64,000 nt of DNA from Ryuthela nishihirai. Its lineage: Eukaryota; Arthropoda; Arachnida; Araneae; Heptathelidae. The notes under the pieces were generated by a model. The model was not told the origin of the DNA and did no database searches. It worked only from the letters and a program-made list of their open reading frames with translations. Positions 33,593 through 43,512 of the stretch are shown here, piece after piece; position 1 is the first letter of the stretch, and the number at the start of each line of letters is the position of its first letter. The position numbers and the translations under genes were made by a program. The DNA is taken from assembly GCA_038380435.1 (NCBI GenBank), contig JAWZYU010000011.1, forward strand, positions 74,025,501 through 74,089,500. Reading direction: 5' to 3'.

Positions 33593-33788
33593 CAATAGTT
33601 CTCAACCTTTTATGCTTCACGTACCCCCTGGAAATGTGTATGTAAGTGGCTTACCCCTTGTCTAACTAGATAAAACTATAGTTATAATATAACAATGGTT
33701 ATTTTTACTTTGTTATTAGATCTAACGTATTTTGAGTCACGGCGTACTCCAAAAAATTTTATCGCCTACTCCACGTTGGGAACCCCTA
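33593..33788. mobile_element. hAT MITE with perfect 8-bp target duplication
   Basis: The ends CAATAGTTCTCAACC and …GTTGGGAACCCCTA form degenerate inverted repeats of the CAGTGGTTCTCAACC type. The flanking octamer ATATACAC is present exactly on both sides (33,585-33,592 and 33,789-33,796), as hAT insertion makes. It also contains the CGTACCCCC phrase usual for such MITEs. Confidence 0.85.
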
Positions 33789-33797
33789 ATATACACT

Positions 33798-34330
33798 ATT
33801 AGAGAATTTCCATGTTATGCGAATCGGAATCTAAATTCGAAGCTCTATAACTTCTAAAATATGAATTTAATGCAAAAATATGATTGAAGAAAAATTAAAG
33901 ATCATAATCAAATATATTTAAATCTCGATTTTTCAACAAAATTCGTTCAGTTTTTAAAGAGCTATGGAAACTAAAATATTTCGCAACAGTTTTAATGCGT
34001 CGCAAGAATTTACCTCAGAAAAACTTAAGAAGTTTTAATTACTTAAGTTTCTTTTAAAAATTTTATACAATGTTTTTTAATTTAATAAAATAAATATACA
34101 AATTAAAAGTTTGGATAATGATTATTTCAATATTGGACAATCGTGAATGAACTTTATAAACCAAAATAATTTAATGTTAAATATTCCAGGTTTTATAATC
34201 CTTTAATTTTGAAAGAATATGATTGAAAAACGAGATTTAAATAGAATTGATTATGGAGTTAATTTTTTCTTCAGTCCCCTTTTTCCATTCAGATGCGAAG
34301 TTAGATTCTCATTGACATTAACATGCAAAT
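33798..34330. mobile_element. Foldback MITE (right arm)
   Basis: Sister of 14,127-14,645. It begins TTAGAGAATTTCCATGTTATGCG and ends with the diverged inverted counterpart (…GCGAAGTTAGATTCTCATTGACATTAACATG). Confidence 0.6.
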
Positions 34331-34949
34331 TAATAACTGAATAACAATTATTTTGGCATTGAGCTTTTTATTTATGAATATCTCCACAACAGTTGATAAT
34401 TGTTCATTTCACTAAAAAAAATCCTGTTCCCAACTTAAAAATGCTAATTAAGAAATGTTTCTAAAAAAGAATAAAATAATAATACTCCGTTCAACTCATA
34501 GCTCCTTCCATAATAGTCGTTTCTTTATGATACATAAAACAGTTAGCTGTTTTAATTATATTAAATAATAAAATTTAAGTTTTATTTATGGTCTAGAAAA
34601 GGGTGTCACGAAAAAAATGCAAGCAAAGCGATCCTTGCGAGCTGACCTTCTGTGTGATTCTCAGGGTGCCTGTACTAATACCACAAGGTATTCGTCATAG
34701 GATCCGCAAAGAATTTAATTTAAAAATGAAATGAATCGTACTCGCACAAAAGATAAAATATGACCTTTCTGGCAATCCAATACCATAAGAGAAAATAAAA
34801 AAATTTTGATTGCTAAGGAAAATAGCTACTAAATACGCTAAAAAAATATTATAGTGTCCCTTTTATGAAATTACCAGTAAGTTTATTCAAAAGAATGAAT
34901 TCCATGTGGGCCATACGGAGAATACAATGCACTCTGTGTGTAAGCACGA

Positions 34950-35170
34950 GGGCCGGAACAAGGGGTTCATTCATCCTCCCACATCTAAGAATATTAGTAA
35001 CCAGAATGTAAAAAGATAAAAAAAACGAAAGAAATATTCCCTCAAAATGTATATATATTGAATGTATTTTTCGATAACTTTTCAAAGACCCCCTCAAGCA
35101 GGAAAAATTTTATACTGGAACGGTGTCCGGCTCGTTTTTTTTTCCAAATCATTTTTTCTAGATCCGGGAC
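34950..35170 (+). mobile_element. hAT-like MITE, family 'CAGGGCCGGATCTA' (copy e)
   Basis: It starts AGGGCCGGAAC and ends …TTCTAGATCCGGGACAC, an imperfect inverted pair. An interior AATATTAGTAACC resembles the AATGCTAGTAAGG landmark of the family. Diverged. Confidence 0.4.
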
Positions 35171-35738
35171 ACGTAGACATCTTGAGTTACGTAACAGACT
35201 GACATTACTTCGGATGATTTACGTCATTCTTTGTATCGATTATTGCCAACAGAAGCAACTTCTAAACAATGGATCGTTGAAAGAAAATACGAAACTAAAA
35301 GCTTTTCCTACAATGAATACCTTCAGTTTCGTATTTCCTTTGAACACATTTGTAATTTCTTATGATGAAAGTATTTGAAATTTCTTAAGAAATGAAGAGC
35401 TTTGGAAGTCATTGTGTTATATAGAGCCTACAATTACTTTACAAACACACTGTATAATTTAAAAAAAATTCAACATCTATGCTTTCAAATACAGCTATAT
35501 GTCAGAAGCAAAGGAATTTTGATTTCCATTGTGTAACCAGACGGTTTTCAGTCGAAGTTTTAAAATGAAACCTTTTTTCTTTTTACCATGAGCTCTTTTC
35601 TCTGCATTAAAACGTAAAAAATTAATTCTTAACATTTCTAAGTAGTTTAAAATTGGAAATTACCGACGAGCAATACAAGTACCCCGTAAATGGTTGTCAT
35701 TCCACAAAACCATCCCCTCCTATCCCTGCACAGTTAAT

Positions 35739-36300
35739 GCATAGAACAAAGCTATTGCTAATCGTAAGTCACATTATAATAGCACAAGACACAATTACAA
35801 GAACAGCAATTAGGCTAAAAGTGGAATTTCTAAGACACTTAATTTAAAAGTTAACTATATTCAAACATACACGAGATTGTGCTTAACTGAAAACTTAATT
35901 GATGCATAGAACCAAGTTATTTCTATTAGTAAATCATCACAGGATATTGGCACAAGACACAATTACGAGAACAGCAACTAAGCTAAAAGTGGAATTTCTA
36001 AGACAATAAACTTAAAGACAACTAAATTCAAACACAGATGAGATTGTGCTCAAGATCCATTTGATGCATAAAACAAAGTTATTTCTAGCGCTAAATCATC
36101 AACATCAGATTGGCAAAAGACACAATTGCAAAAATAATATATAAACTATGCTAAAAAAAAGAATTCTTAAAGACGCAAAACTTATTCCTGAAATTAAGTA
36201 ATAAAACAAAGTTACTTCTAGTTGTAATTATGCGTTGGCACAAGGGCCAATTTCAATAGCTATGCTACAAGTTGACTTCATAAGACACTGGCTTGACAGA
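35739..36300. repeat. ~165-bp tandem repeat, about four units (right arm)
   Basis: The phrase GCATA(G/A)AAC(A/C)AAG(C/T)TATT(G/T)CTA begins at 35,739, 35,904 and 36,066, with a weaker unit near 36,198. Each unit also carries GGCACAAGACACAATTAC and TAAAAGTGGAATTTCTAAGAC. Confidence 0.85.
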
Positions 36301-36393
36301 TTAACGAACAGATTGAACATAATATATTAACAAAACTGCAACCTAAATGAGATTGTGTTAAATCAAAAATTGAAATCAAATCAAATATCTTAC

Positions 36394-36469
36394 CTATCTT
36401 TTTGATGCAGCAGGCTCGACCCGGCAGCCCAAGGGATGAGGCCTCCATCTCGGCAAGGTTTCCTGGCGA
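36394..36469 (-). other. Candidate exon A (76 nt), right copy
   Basis: Minus-strand counterpart of 12,864-12,939, with acceptor (GAAATTCTTCAG) and donor (GTAAGATA) retained and one substitution, which would change Val to Ala in the ATG-initiated frame. The conservation contrasts with the diverged flanks. Confidence 0.55.
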
Positions 36470-36650
36470 CTGAAGAATTTCGGAAAATTACGAAAGTAAA
36501 CACAAGGGGAGGGCATTGTGACGATTTCGTTCCTATTGTTACAAAGTGATCAAGTATTGTTAAGGAGAAAGAATGAACAAATCTCATTGTTTCATTGCGC
36601 GTTGTGACGTTCGTTGTGTATTTCGGAAATATATGGATTTAAAATGTATC

Positions 36651-36815
36651 GCATTAAAATGGAGAATTCCGAATTAATTTGCATAATATATGTAAACGAT
36701 ATGTATTACTCCGAATGTCACATATATATATATATACATATATATATTCTTTAAATATATATATAATTCGGAATAATTTTTAATTTAAGCTGTTGAAGCG
36801 AATTCGATTATTCTA
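36651..36815. repeat. (TA)n-rich tract flanked by a short inverted repeat
   Basis: The TATATA stretch at about 36,722-36,772 is bracketed by ATTCCGAATTA (near 36,666) and TAATTCGGAAT (near 36,764), which are inverted copies. Confidence 0.7.
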
Positions 36816-36842
36816 ATGTTATCATCATCATCATCATCATCC

Positions 36843-39800
36843 TCAAGCAGCCATGGGGTACGGAGGTCCAACCAGACCGTGCAGTTTAATTCTCCAAGCA
36901 TATCTGTCCTGAGCTACATCTGTTGCATCCGGCCACTGCACACCAATCCTAACAAGGTCCTGTTTGACACTGTCTGCCCACCGCATCCTAGGTCTCCCCC
37001 TCCTTCTGAGACCTCTAGACACACTGTTCATAACCCTATTCGCCAATCTATAATTATCCATACGGGCAACATGGCCAAACCAACGGAATCTCTCTCTGCA
37101 CAATATGCTGCTCAAAGGAGGATGCAAACTCCTTTGCTTAACCTCATCATTAGTTACAAAGTTAAACCACCTAATGCCCAAGATACTGCGTAAGTATCTG
37201 GAATCAAAAGAATCTAGTTACCTGTTATCTTGTTTACACAGCATCCAAGTTCACTACCATAACTAACCCTAGAAAGAACCAAACTATTATACAGTCTAAT
37301 TTTAGTCTTTTGGTGTATACGCCTATTTCTCCACACTCTCCATAGATTCATAAATGTCCCAGCGGCAATTCCTATTGTTCTATTTATCTCATACCGCACA
37401 TCACCAGTACCTGTTACATAGCTCCCAAGATAATTAAACTGTGACACCTGCTCAAGACTGCAACCATTCAGATTAACTGAATCACAGCCTGCCTGACCAA
37501 TTTTCATCACTTTAGTTTTCTCTCTGTTTATAACCAAACCTACTCTACTATCAGTCTCATCAACAGCTTGAATGAAAGAGTTCATCTCATCAACATCATT
37601 TGCCAAAAGGGCTAAATCATCAGCATATCTCAGTCAGAAATTTTCATATCTCCAGACCATTTAAAGCCAAAATCTTTCCCTTGAAGTGAATTTCGCATAA
37701 CATAATCAATAACCAAACTAAAGAGAAAAGGAGACAAAATGCACCCTTGTCGAACACCAGAAGTAATGCTAAACCAATTGCTACAAGCCTTACCAACTCT
37801 TACACACGACTCAGTGTTATTATAGAGAGCTTTCATTATGTTAACTAACTTGTCTGGTATACCATATTATCTCACAATCAACCACAACTTATGACGATCA
37901 ACAGAGTCGAAAACCTTTTTGAAATCAACAAAGCTAGCAACCAAAGGTTTCTGAAACTCTAAACATTTCTCAAGAATCTGCCTAAGTGAAAATATCTCAT
38001 CCACACATCCCCTACCACTTCTGAATCCACATTGCTCATCACGCAATTGACTGTCAACCAGATTCTTAATTCTATTAAGTACAATCATGGAAAGAACTTT
38101 ACCTGGAACAGAAAGTAGGCTGATACCCCTATAGTTATCACAAGAACTGCGATCACCTTTTTTGAAAATAGAGATAACAATAGCTCTGGTAAAATCCTTA
38201 GCAACCATGCTTTTATCATAAAAGATATTCAGAATTTCAGTCATCCAAGTGGTAAAACCGAAACATTCCCAGCTGTAAGCATTTCCGTAGTAATTTCATC
38301 TATCCCTGGGGATTTATGAAGTTTAAGTTTAGAAATAGCCAAAATAACTTCAGATTGTGTTATAGGGCCAACATTAAAGCCACCAATGCATCTATCATCA
38401 TTACAAACAATGGGAGTAGAACTAATCACATTGTTTAGAACATCACTGAAAGGCTCAGCCCACCTAGCCATGACAGAATCCTCACCTTCTATAACCTTAC
38501 CTTGTTTATCCTGCAATCCTTGTATGCCTGTCCGTTTTCTACCACATAAAACATTAAATATCTGGTACAACTCTCTGCTGTTGTGCTGCCTAACTGCTTC
38601 CTCAGCTTTGTCAGCCAAGCCATCAAGCCAAAGATTCTTATCAGTAGCTAACTGATCCTTTACACGTTTATTACGTTCTCTGTAATGCTTTCTATTAGGA
38701 CTAATAGAGTATTGATTAAGGACATTCCTGCAGTTCTTTCTTTCCGAAATAAGCTCAAGTGCTTATCACTGAAATAATTCTGTCTCCTCTGCTCCTTTTT
38801 TTCTAAAAGAGTACTGTTAGTTTCCAAAAAAGCTTGTTTAAAATGGCTCCATTCTTTCTCAACTTCAGTATTAAGCAAACCATGACTGTCATAATGACTA
38901 GGTAACCTATCATGGTAAGCTTTAGCTATGACTGGGTCTTTCAGAGCTTCAGTATTAAAGGTAAATGCTTTATCTTTAGCACAACACTTTTTAAGTTTAA
39001 GTTGCAAGACACTTTTAACAAGGTAATGGTCAGATCCAATTTCAGCTCCCCTATATGCCCTGGTATTCCTAACAGAAGTAGCCCATTTGCTGTTAATTAA
39101 TAAATAATCAATCATATTCTTACGGAGCCCATCAGGTGAAACCCATGTCTACTTATATATGTTGCGGTGTTTGTAATAAGTGTTAATTATTCTGAAACCA
39201 TTGAGTACGGGACCTGGGTTCGAGCCCCCGGGTAAGGCATAGATGTTCGTGTTGTTTTTCTGCTTAGGTCCTGCCATCCTCTCAGACCTACTCTGGCATA
39301 TAAACTGACAGGCTCCTGTCAGACCTCTGTGGCAAGCAGCTGCTTGAGGGGGTATTTATTTTCTTTTCTTTTAGGAGACGTTGCCCATTGCCATTGCAGC
39401 TACCAATACCAAAAGGGCCTATCACCCCTCCCCAAAGGTCAGAGTCAGTACCAACTTTGGCATTGAAGTCACCTAGAACAAGGGTAATATCTCCTTTCTT
39501 GACAGAATTCAAAATATCCTTAAAGTTGTCCGTAAAACCTATCCTTCTCATCCTCATCGGCATCCTCAGTGGGGGTAAAACAGCAGATAACATTCAAGTC
39601 TTTAATGCTTGTCTAAAATTTTGCTGTAAGAAACCTTTCATTAATGCACTCATATCCTAGAAGAGCATCACTAGCATGTCTGCTGAGCAGCAGACCCACG
39701 CCTTGGTGATGCTTTCCATCCTCCCTCCCTGTAAAGAGAAATTTAAAGTTATTTTTAAGTATCTCACCTTTACCTGTCCATCTGGTCTCTTGCAAGCCTA

Positions 39801-39860
39801 GAATATCTAGGTTATGGTGCTGGAATTCCTGCATAAGGACATCAAGAGAATAATCTCTAT
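36843..39860 (-). pseudogene. RTE ORF (endonuclease + reverse transcriptase), copy 2
   Basis: Reading 5' to 3' on the minus strand, the endonuclease start reads DILGLQETRWTGKGE (39,834-39,613) and the metal-binding segment reads LVLGDFNAKVG (near 39,470). The SINE-B interrupts next. The SDH motif lies near 39,030 (GAEIGSDHYLVKS). The RT spans 38,618-37,214 in several frames: FKKGDRSSCDNYRGISLLS, VDFKKVFDSVDR, SGVRQGCILSPFLF. The YADD-containing segment is interrupted near 37,625. The C-terminal domain (RWFGHVARMDNYR…GRPRMRWADSVKQD) lies at 37,181-36,843. At least five frame breaks. The family cuts target DNA and reverse-transcribes its RNA in place. Confidence 0.9.
39205..39373 (+). mobile_element. 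SINE-B copy 2, inserted in RTE copy 2
   Basis: It has the B-box phrase (GGGTTCGAGCCCC) and the family body to GCAAGCAGCTGCTTGAGGG; the A-box part is missing. Compared with the intact RTE copy, 12 bp of RTE at the junction (TTACTTACCTGT on the plus strand) are replaced by the SINE. Confidence 0.9.
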
Positions 39861-40489
39861 ATAATGTCCATCATGTCCTCTGTTCCTGCAGAGAGAAAAT
39901 GATTAGTAGGATTTTTAAAGATATTAGGTTTATTGAGATTGGTAGGGCCAACAATATCAAACAGCCCCCTGATCGCAGGCATGTGGCAAAGACCTGTTCC
40001 CCCTCCGCTAAAGGCTGAAGTCACCGATGCTGGTAGGAACTGCAGGCACCACCTTTTCAAGTGGACTTTTTCAAGAGCCATATGGCCTGCCTGAGGCACA
40101 TTACTCCAGTTTAGGCTTCACGATGTTGCCACGAAATCGTCTGTCCATTGCTAATTTTGTCAATCATCACTTAGGGTTGACAACCTAGAAGCAAACATAA
40201 AACACAGCAGCAGATTCTCCCTTAACAGAGGCCCACCAGAACAGCAAGTTCAGGATCAATAATCAAGCTCAAATCCATAAACAAGTCCAGCCTAGTAGGT
40301 ATAAATGGTCAGCACCAGGACCCTGTGAAGTTGACCACTCCTCAGCAGGGTTGAAAAAAAAGAAAAAAGTGGCCATGGATGACCAGATCAGTAGGCCATA
40401 CTGAACTGGCAGCCCTCCCCTTCCGTTCCCTTCCAAAAGAGAATATCTCTTTTGAAAGGTACTAACAGCCTGCACCACGAGAAGGCGAG

Positions 40490-40775
40490 GTCGGATATTA
40501 GGTGCTAGATTCTCTGCTGTGCATCATCACTAGGGATTGGTACACAGCTCTCCTTCCAGTTTATGCCTAGCTACCATTACATAGATTAAATTAAAGGTAT
40601 TTTTACAGACATAAAATTATACAGATTTTCGCGAAAACTTAATTTAGCCTCATGCAACAATCAAATACATACTACCCACATTTTATGCCAAATAAAAGTG
40701 ACATTATAACTTCAAACCTTAACTTCAAAAATAGGCTTTCTTTTATGGAGGACTTCACTGGAGATAATCTTACTT
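40490..40775. other. Short intergenic stretch, no gene seen
   Basis: Flanks the 5' end of RTE copy 2; nothing recognised. Confidence 0.4.
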
Positions 40776-40912
40776 CTATTAAGTACAATAGCACAAAGAA
40801 CTTTACCTGGAAGAGAAATTAGACCGATACTCCAATAGTTAATACAAGAACTGCGATAACCTTTTTAAAAATAGGAAAAATAATAGCTCTGGTAAAATCC
40901 TTAGGAACCTTT
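40776..40912 (-). pseudogene. RTE RT fragment
   Basis: It matches the segment around DFTRAI-IPIFKK and GKVLS-IVLNR of the other RTE copies on the minus strand. Only about 137 bp remain. Confidence 0.85.
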
Positions 40913-40919
40913 TCATATA

Positions 40920-41540
40920 TCTTAATCTTTAATAAATATTTCTGGAGAATCGGAAAATGCGGTTCTAGGTTACTGCTGGGAGGAAGGTTTGTTTTTTGTT
41001 TTAGCAGATAAATGAGAACTTTTGCATTTCGTAATAAAATACCAGCGGATTCGACCAGGATAGCTTTGGCCTCCATAAAATGACTCTGAGTGGCAGGAGT
41101 ATTCCGAAAATGCACGCGGACACCTGTTAGCGACCGGAGTGACGTCACCAATGGCGGGAGTTTTTTGCTTCCTTTAATTCGGCAGGAACTCGACCTACCG
41201 GTTCCGAATTTGGTGTGATGTCCCCACTTAGTTCTGGGTACGTAGATTTCAAATATTGGAATCCCAACTGCTGTGTGTCGGGATTCAACCTGCCGCAAGT
41301 GTCCGAAACCTGTGGGGCGCTGCTGTCGCCAACCTTTTTAATGAAGTAGTATATCGATTGACAAAATTAGCAATAGACAGACGATTTCGTGGCAACTTTT
41401 TGGGAGAGGGAAAAATTTTGTGGGTTTCGAACCCTGACTGTGCCTTAAGTTACTGTGAGATGGAACTGCAAAAGGCAGAAAATAAACTTCATTCTGTTTG
41501 AAAACCAGCGCCACATATCGTCAGAGGTGATAGGCTATAT
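40920..41540. promoter_or_regulatory. Promoter-like island: CRE, CCAAT and YY1-type motifs
   Basis: At about 41,140-41,162 the sequence GTGACGTCACCAATGGCGGG combines a palindromic CRE (TGACGTCA), a CCAAT box and a YY1-like AATGGCGGG. The surrounding 400 bp are GC-richer than the neighbourhood and are not a recognised repeat. Frames crossing it (for example 41,256-41,501 plus) have no known signature. A promoter or first exon is possible; the strand is undetermined. Confidence 0.35.
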
Positions 41541-42240
41541 TTCAAGTCAATATTAAGTTCAACATCATTTTATTCGTCAATTTACCATAGAAAGTTTTTT
41601 AAATGTAATTTCGCATTTTGATAATATCAGCATAAATAAATTCTCGCTCTAATCCATTAAACTTTCGTATTATTTACAACTGTTAACGTATATTTTAAAG
41701 CTCTTCACGTAGTAGATTAAGAATTTTTTAAGTTACAGAAATTGCCTATAAAAAGTGTGTGAGACACAAATAGTTATAAATAAATACGGATCTTGAAAAA
41801 AAGAAAGATTAAAAATGTAAAGGATGCGGCGGCAAGATGACTTGACTTGACACACAAATCAACACTTGAAAATTCTTGCTACCAGGAATCCACCTGGTAG
41901 CAAACTCATTCAGGCAAGAGACTGAATTTCCAATATTTTATCCATTCTTATATTTCATCCTTCCCTCTGCGGACGTTATGAACTTGAATTCCTACTCCAC
42001 TGGCTTGATGATTATAAATTGTTGTGCAGCAAAACTGTTAACTCCAGCGATACGATGCAAATTCTATCAAAATTCTGTAAGAAACAGTTAAACATCTCCA
42101 ATTAAAGATGAGTTCGAGTTCAATTTTTCAATCGGCGACTGCCCGAGCTCAAACCATTTCGACGATTATTCATCCCGAGCCCACCCAAGACTGATTAGGG
42201 GGAAAATGCTCCCTGGACATACATACATACACACATACAA
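41541..42240. other. AT-rich intergenic sequence
   Basis: No gene recognised. A short (CATA)n tract lies at about 42,221-42,238, just before an RTE relic. Confidence 0.4.
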
Positions 42241-42244
42241 AATC

Positions 42245-42734
42245 CTCATTCAGCCATGCTATGGAGGTCCAACCAGATTATATAATTTTCCTCTCCAAAT
42301 GTGTCTCTTTTGAGCTACAGCTGCTGCATTTGGCCACTCTAGGCCAATTCTAGCAAGGTCCTGTTTGACATTGTCTGCCCATTGCATCCTAGGTTTCTCT
42401 CTTTTTCTGAAACTCTTAGGCATAATGTCCATAATTCAGTTTGCTAATCTGCAGCTCTGCATATGGGCAACATGGCCAAACCAACGCAGTCTCTCTCTGC
42501 AAAATATGCTGCTCAAAAGAGGTTGATGACTCCTTCTTCTAACCTCATCATTACTTACAAAGTCAAACCACCTAATGTTCAAGAAACTGCGTAAGCATCA
42601 AGAATCAAAGGCATCAAGTTTCTTGTTATCCTGCTTACAAAGGGTTCATGTTTGCTATCACAATATGCTGTACCCAGCCTACCATAACTAACCTTAGAGA
42701 GAACCAAACTATTATACAGACTAATTTTAGTCTT
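42245..42734 (-). pseudogene. Older RTE relic, first part (host of RTE copy 3)
   Basis: Minus-strand 3' portion of an RTE element: a C-terminal domain with a decayed RWFGHV region and upstream RT tail. It ends at 42,734 in AATTTTAGTCTT, which is repeated at 46,421-46,432 where the same relic resumes. Confidence 0.9.
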
Positions 42735-43239
42735 CTCGCCTTCTCGTGGTGCACACCGTTAGTACCTTTCAAAAGAGATACTCTCTTGTGGAAGTGAACG
42801 GAAGGGGAGGGCTGCCAGATTAGTGTGGCCTACTGATCTGGACAACTATGGCTACTTTTCTTTTTTTTCTACCCTGCTGAGGAGTGGTCAACCACACAGG
42901 GTCCTGGTGCTGACCATATAAACCCACTGGACTGGACAGATATATGGCTCTGAGCTTGATTATAGATCCTGATTTTGCTGCACTGGTGGGCTTCTGTGGA
43001 GGGAAAATCTTCCGCTGTGTTTTCTGTTTGTTTGTGGGTTGACAGCCCCAAGTGAATAGATTCAAAGGATATGTTTATCAGCTGGTGGATAATCCTGAGC
43101 AGAGGTCATCGCAGGCACCTGAACTCTTTGCTTCTATTGGCATCGTCAAATTCTACATTGGAGGAAGTCATCGAGTGTAGATGGCTTCAGCCTTTAGTGG
43201 TGGGGGAACGGGTCTTTGCCCCATGTCTGCGATTAGGGG

Positions 43240-43435
43240 GCTGTCGAGTGGTTAGCGCGCTTGGCTACTGATCTAAGGGACCTGGGTTCGAGCCCCGGAT
43301 AAGGCATGGTTGTATGTGTCGTTTTTCTGCTGAGGTCCTGCCATCCTCTCAGATCTTCTACTTTGGCATATAAACTGACAGGCTCCTGTCAGACCTCTGT
43401 GGCAAGCAGCTGCTTGAGGTGGTATTTATTTTTTA
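43240..43435 (+). mobile_element. SINE-B copy 3, in the 5' UTR of RTE copy 3
   Basis: The head (GTCGAGTGGTTAGCGCGCTT, then GGGTTCGAGCCCC) and body end in GAGGTGGTATTTATTTTTTATT. Comparison with copy 2 shows it splits the RTE phrase GGGGGCTGT / TTGATATTGT. Confidence 0.93.
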
Positions 43436-43512
43436 TTTGATATTGTCGGCATTCCCTCTCTCAATAAACATAGTTTCTTTAAACATCCTACTAACCATTT
43501 TCTCTCCATAGG

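Larger units (their letters stand above)
32206..36650 (-). repeat. Right arm of the large inverted duplication
   Basis: Reverse-complement partner of 12,690-16,184. The inner 1.1 kb (32,206-33,341) differs from the left arm only at scattered single bases and poly-T lengths. Beyond 33,341 the arms are clearly diverged but still collinear, apart from small islands such as exon A. This arm additionally holds a hAT MITE (33,593-33,788). Confidence 0.9.
36821..40489 (-). mobile_element. RTE-clade retrotransposon copy 2, full span, broken
   Basis: On the minus strand the 5' end (CTCGCCTTCTCGTGGTGCA, at 40,489) is the same as that of the copy at 42,735, and the 3' end is (ATG)n (36,821-36,841), the microsatellite tail usual in RTE elements. 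The order is 5' UTR, endonuclease, RT, C-terminal domain. A SINE-B sits inside (39,205-39,373). No target duplication was clearly matched. Confidence 0.92.

Noticed and set aside
43071..43271. Short frame before RTE copy 3
   Set aside because: It lies in the RTE 5' UTR and a SINE-B head.
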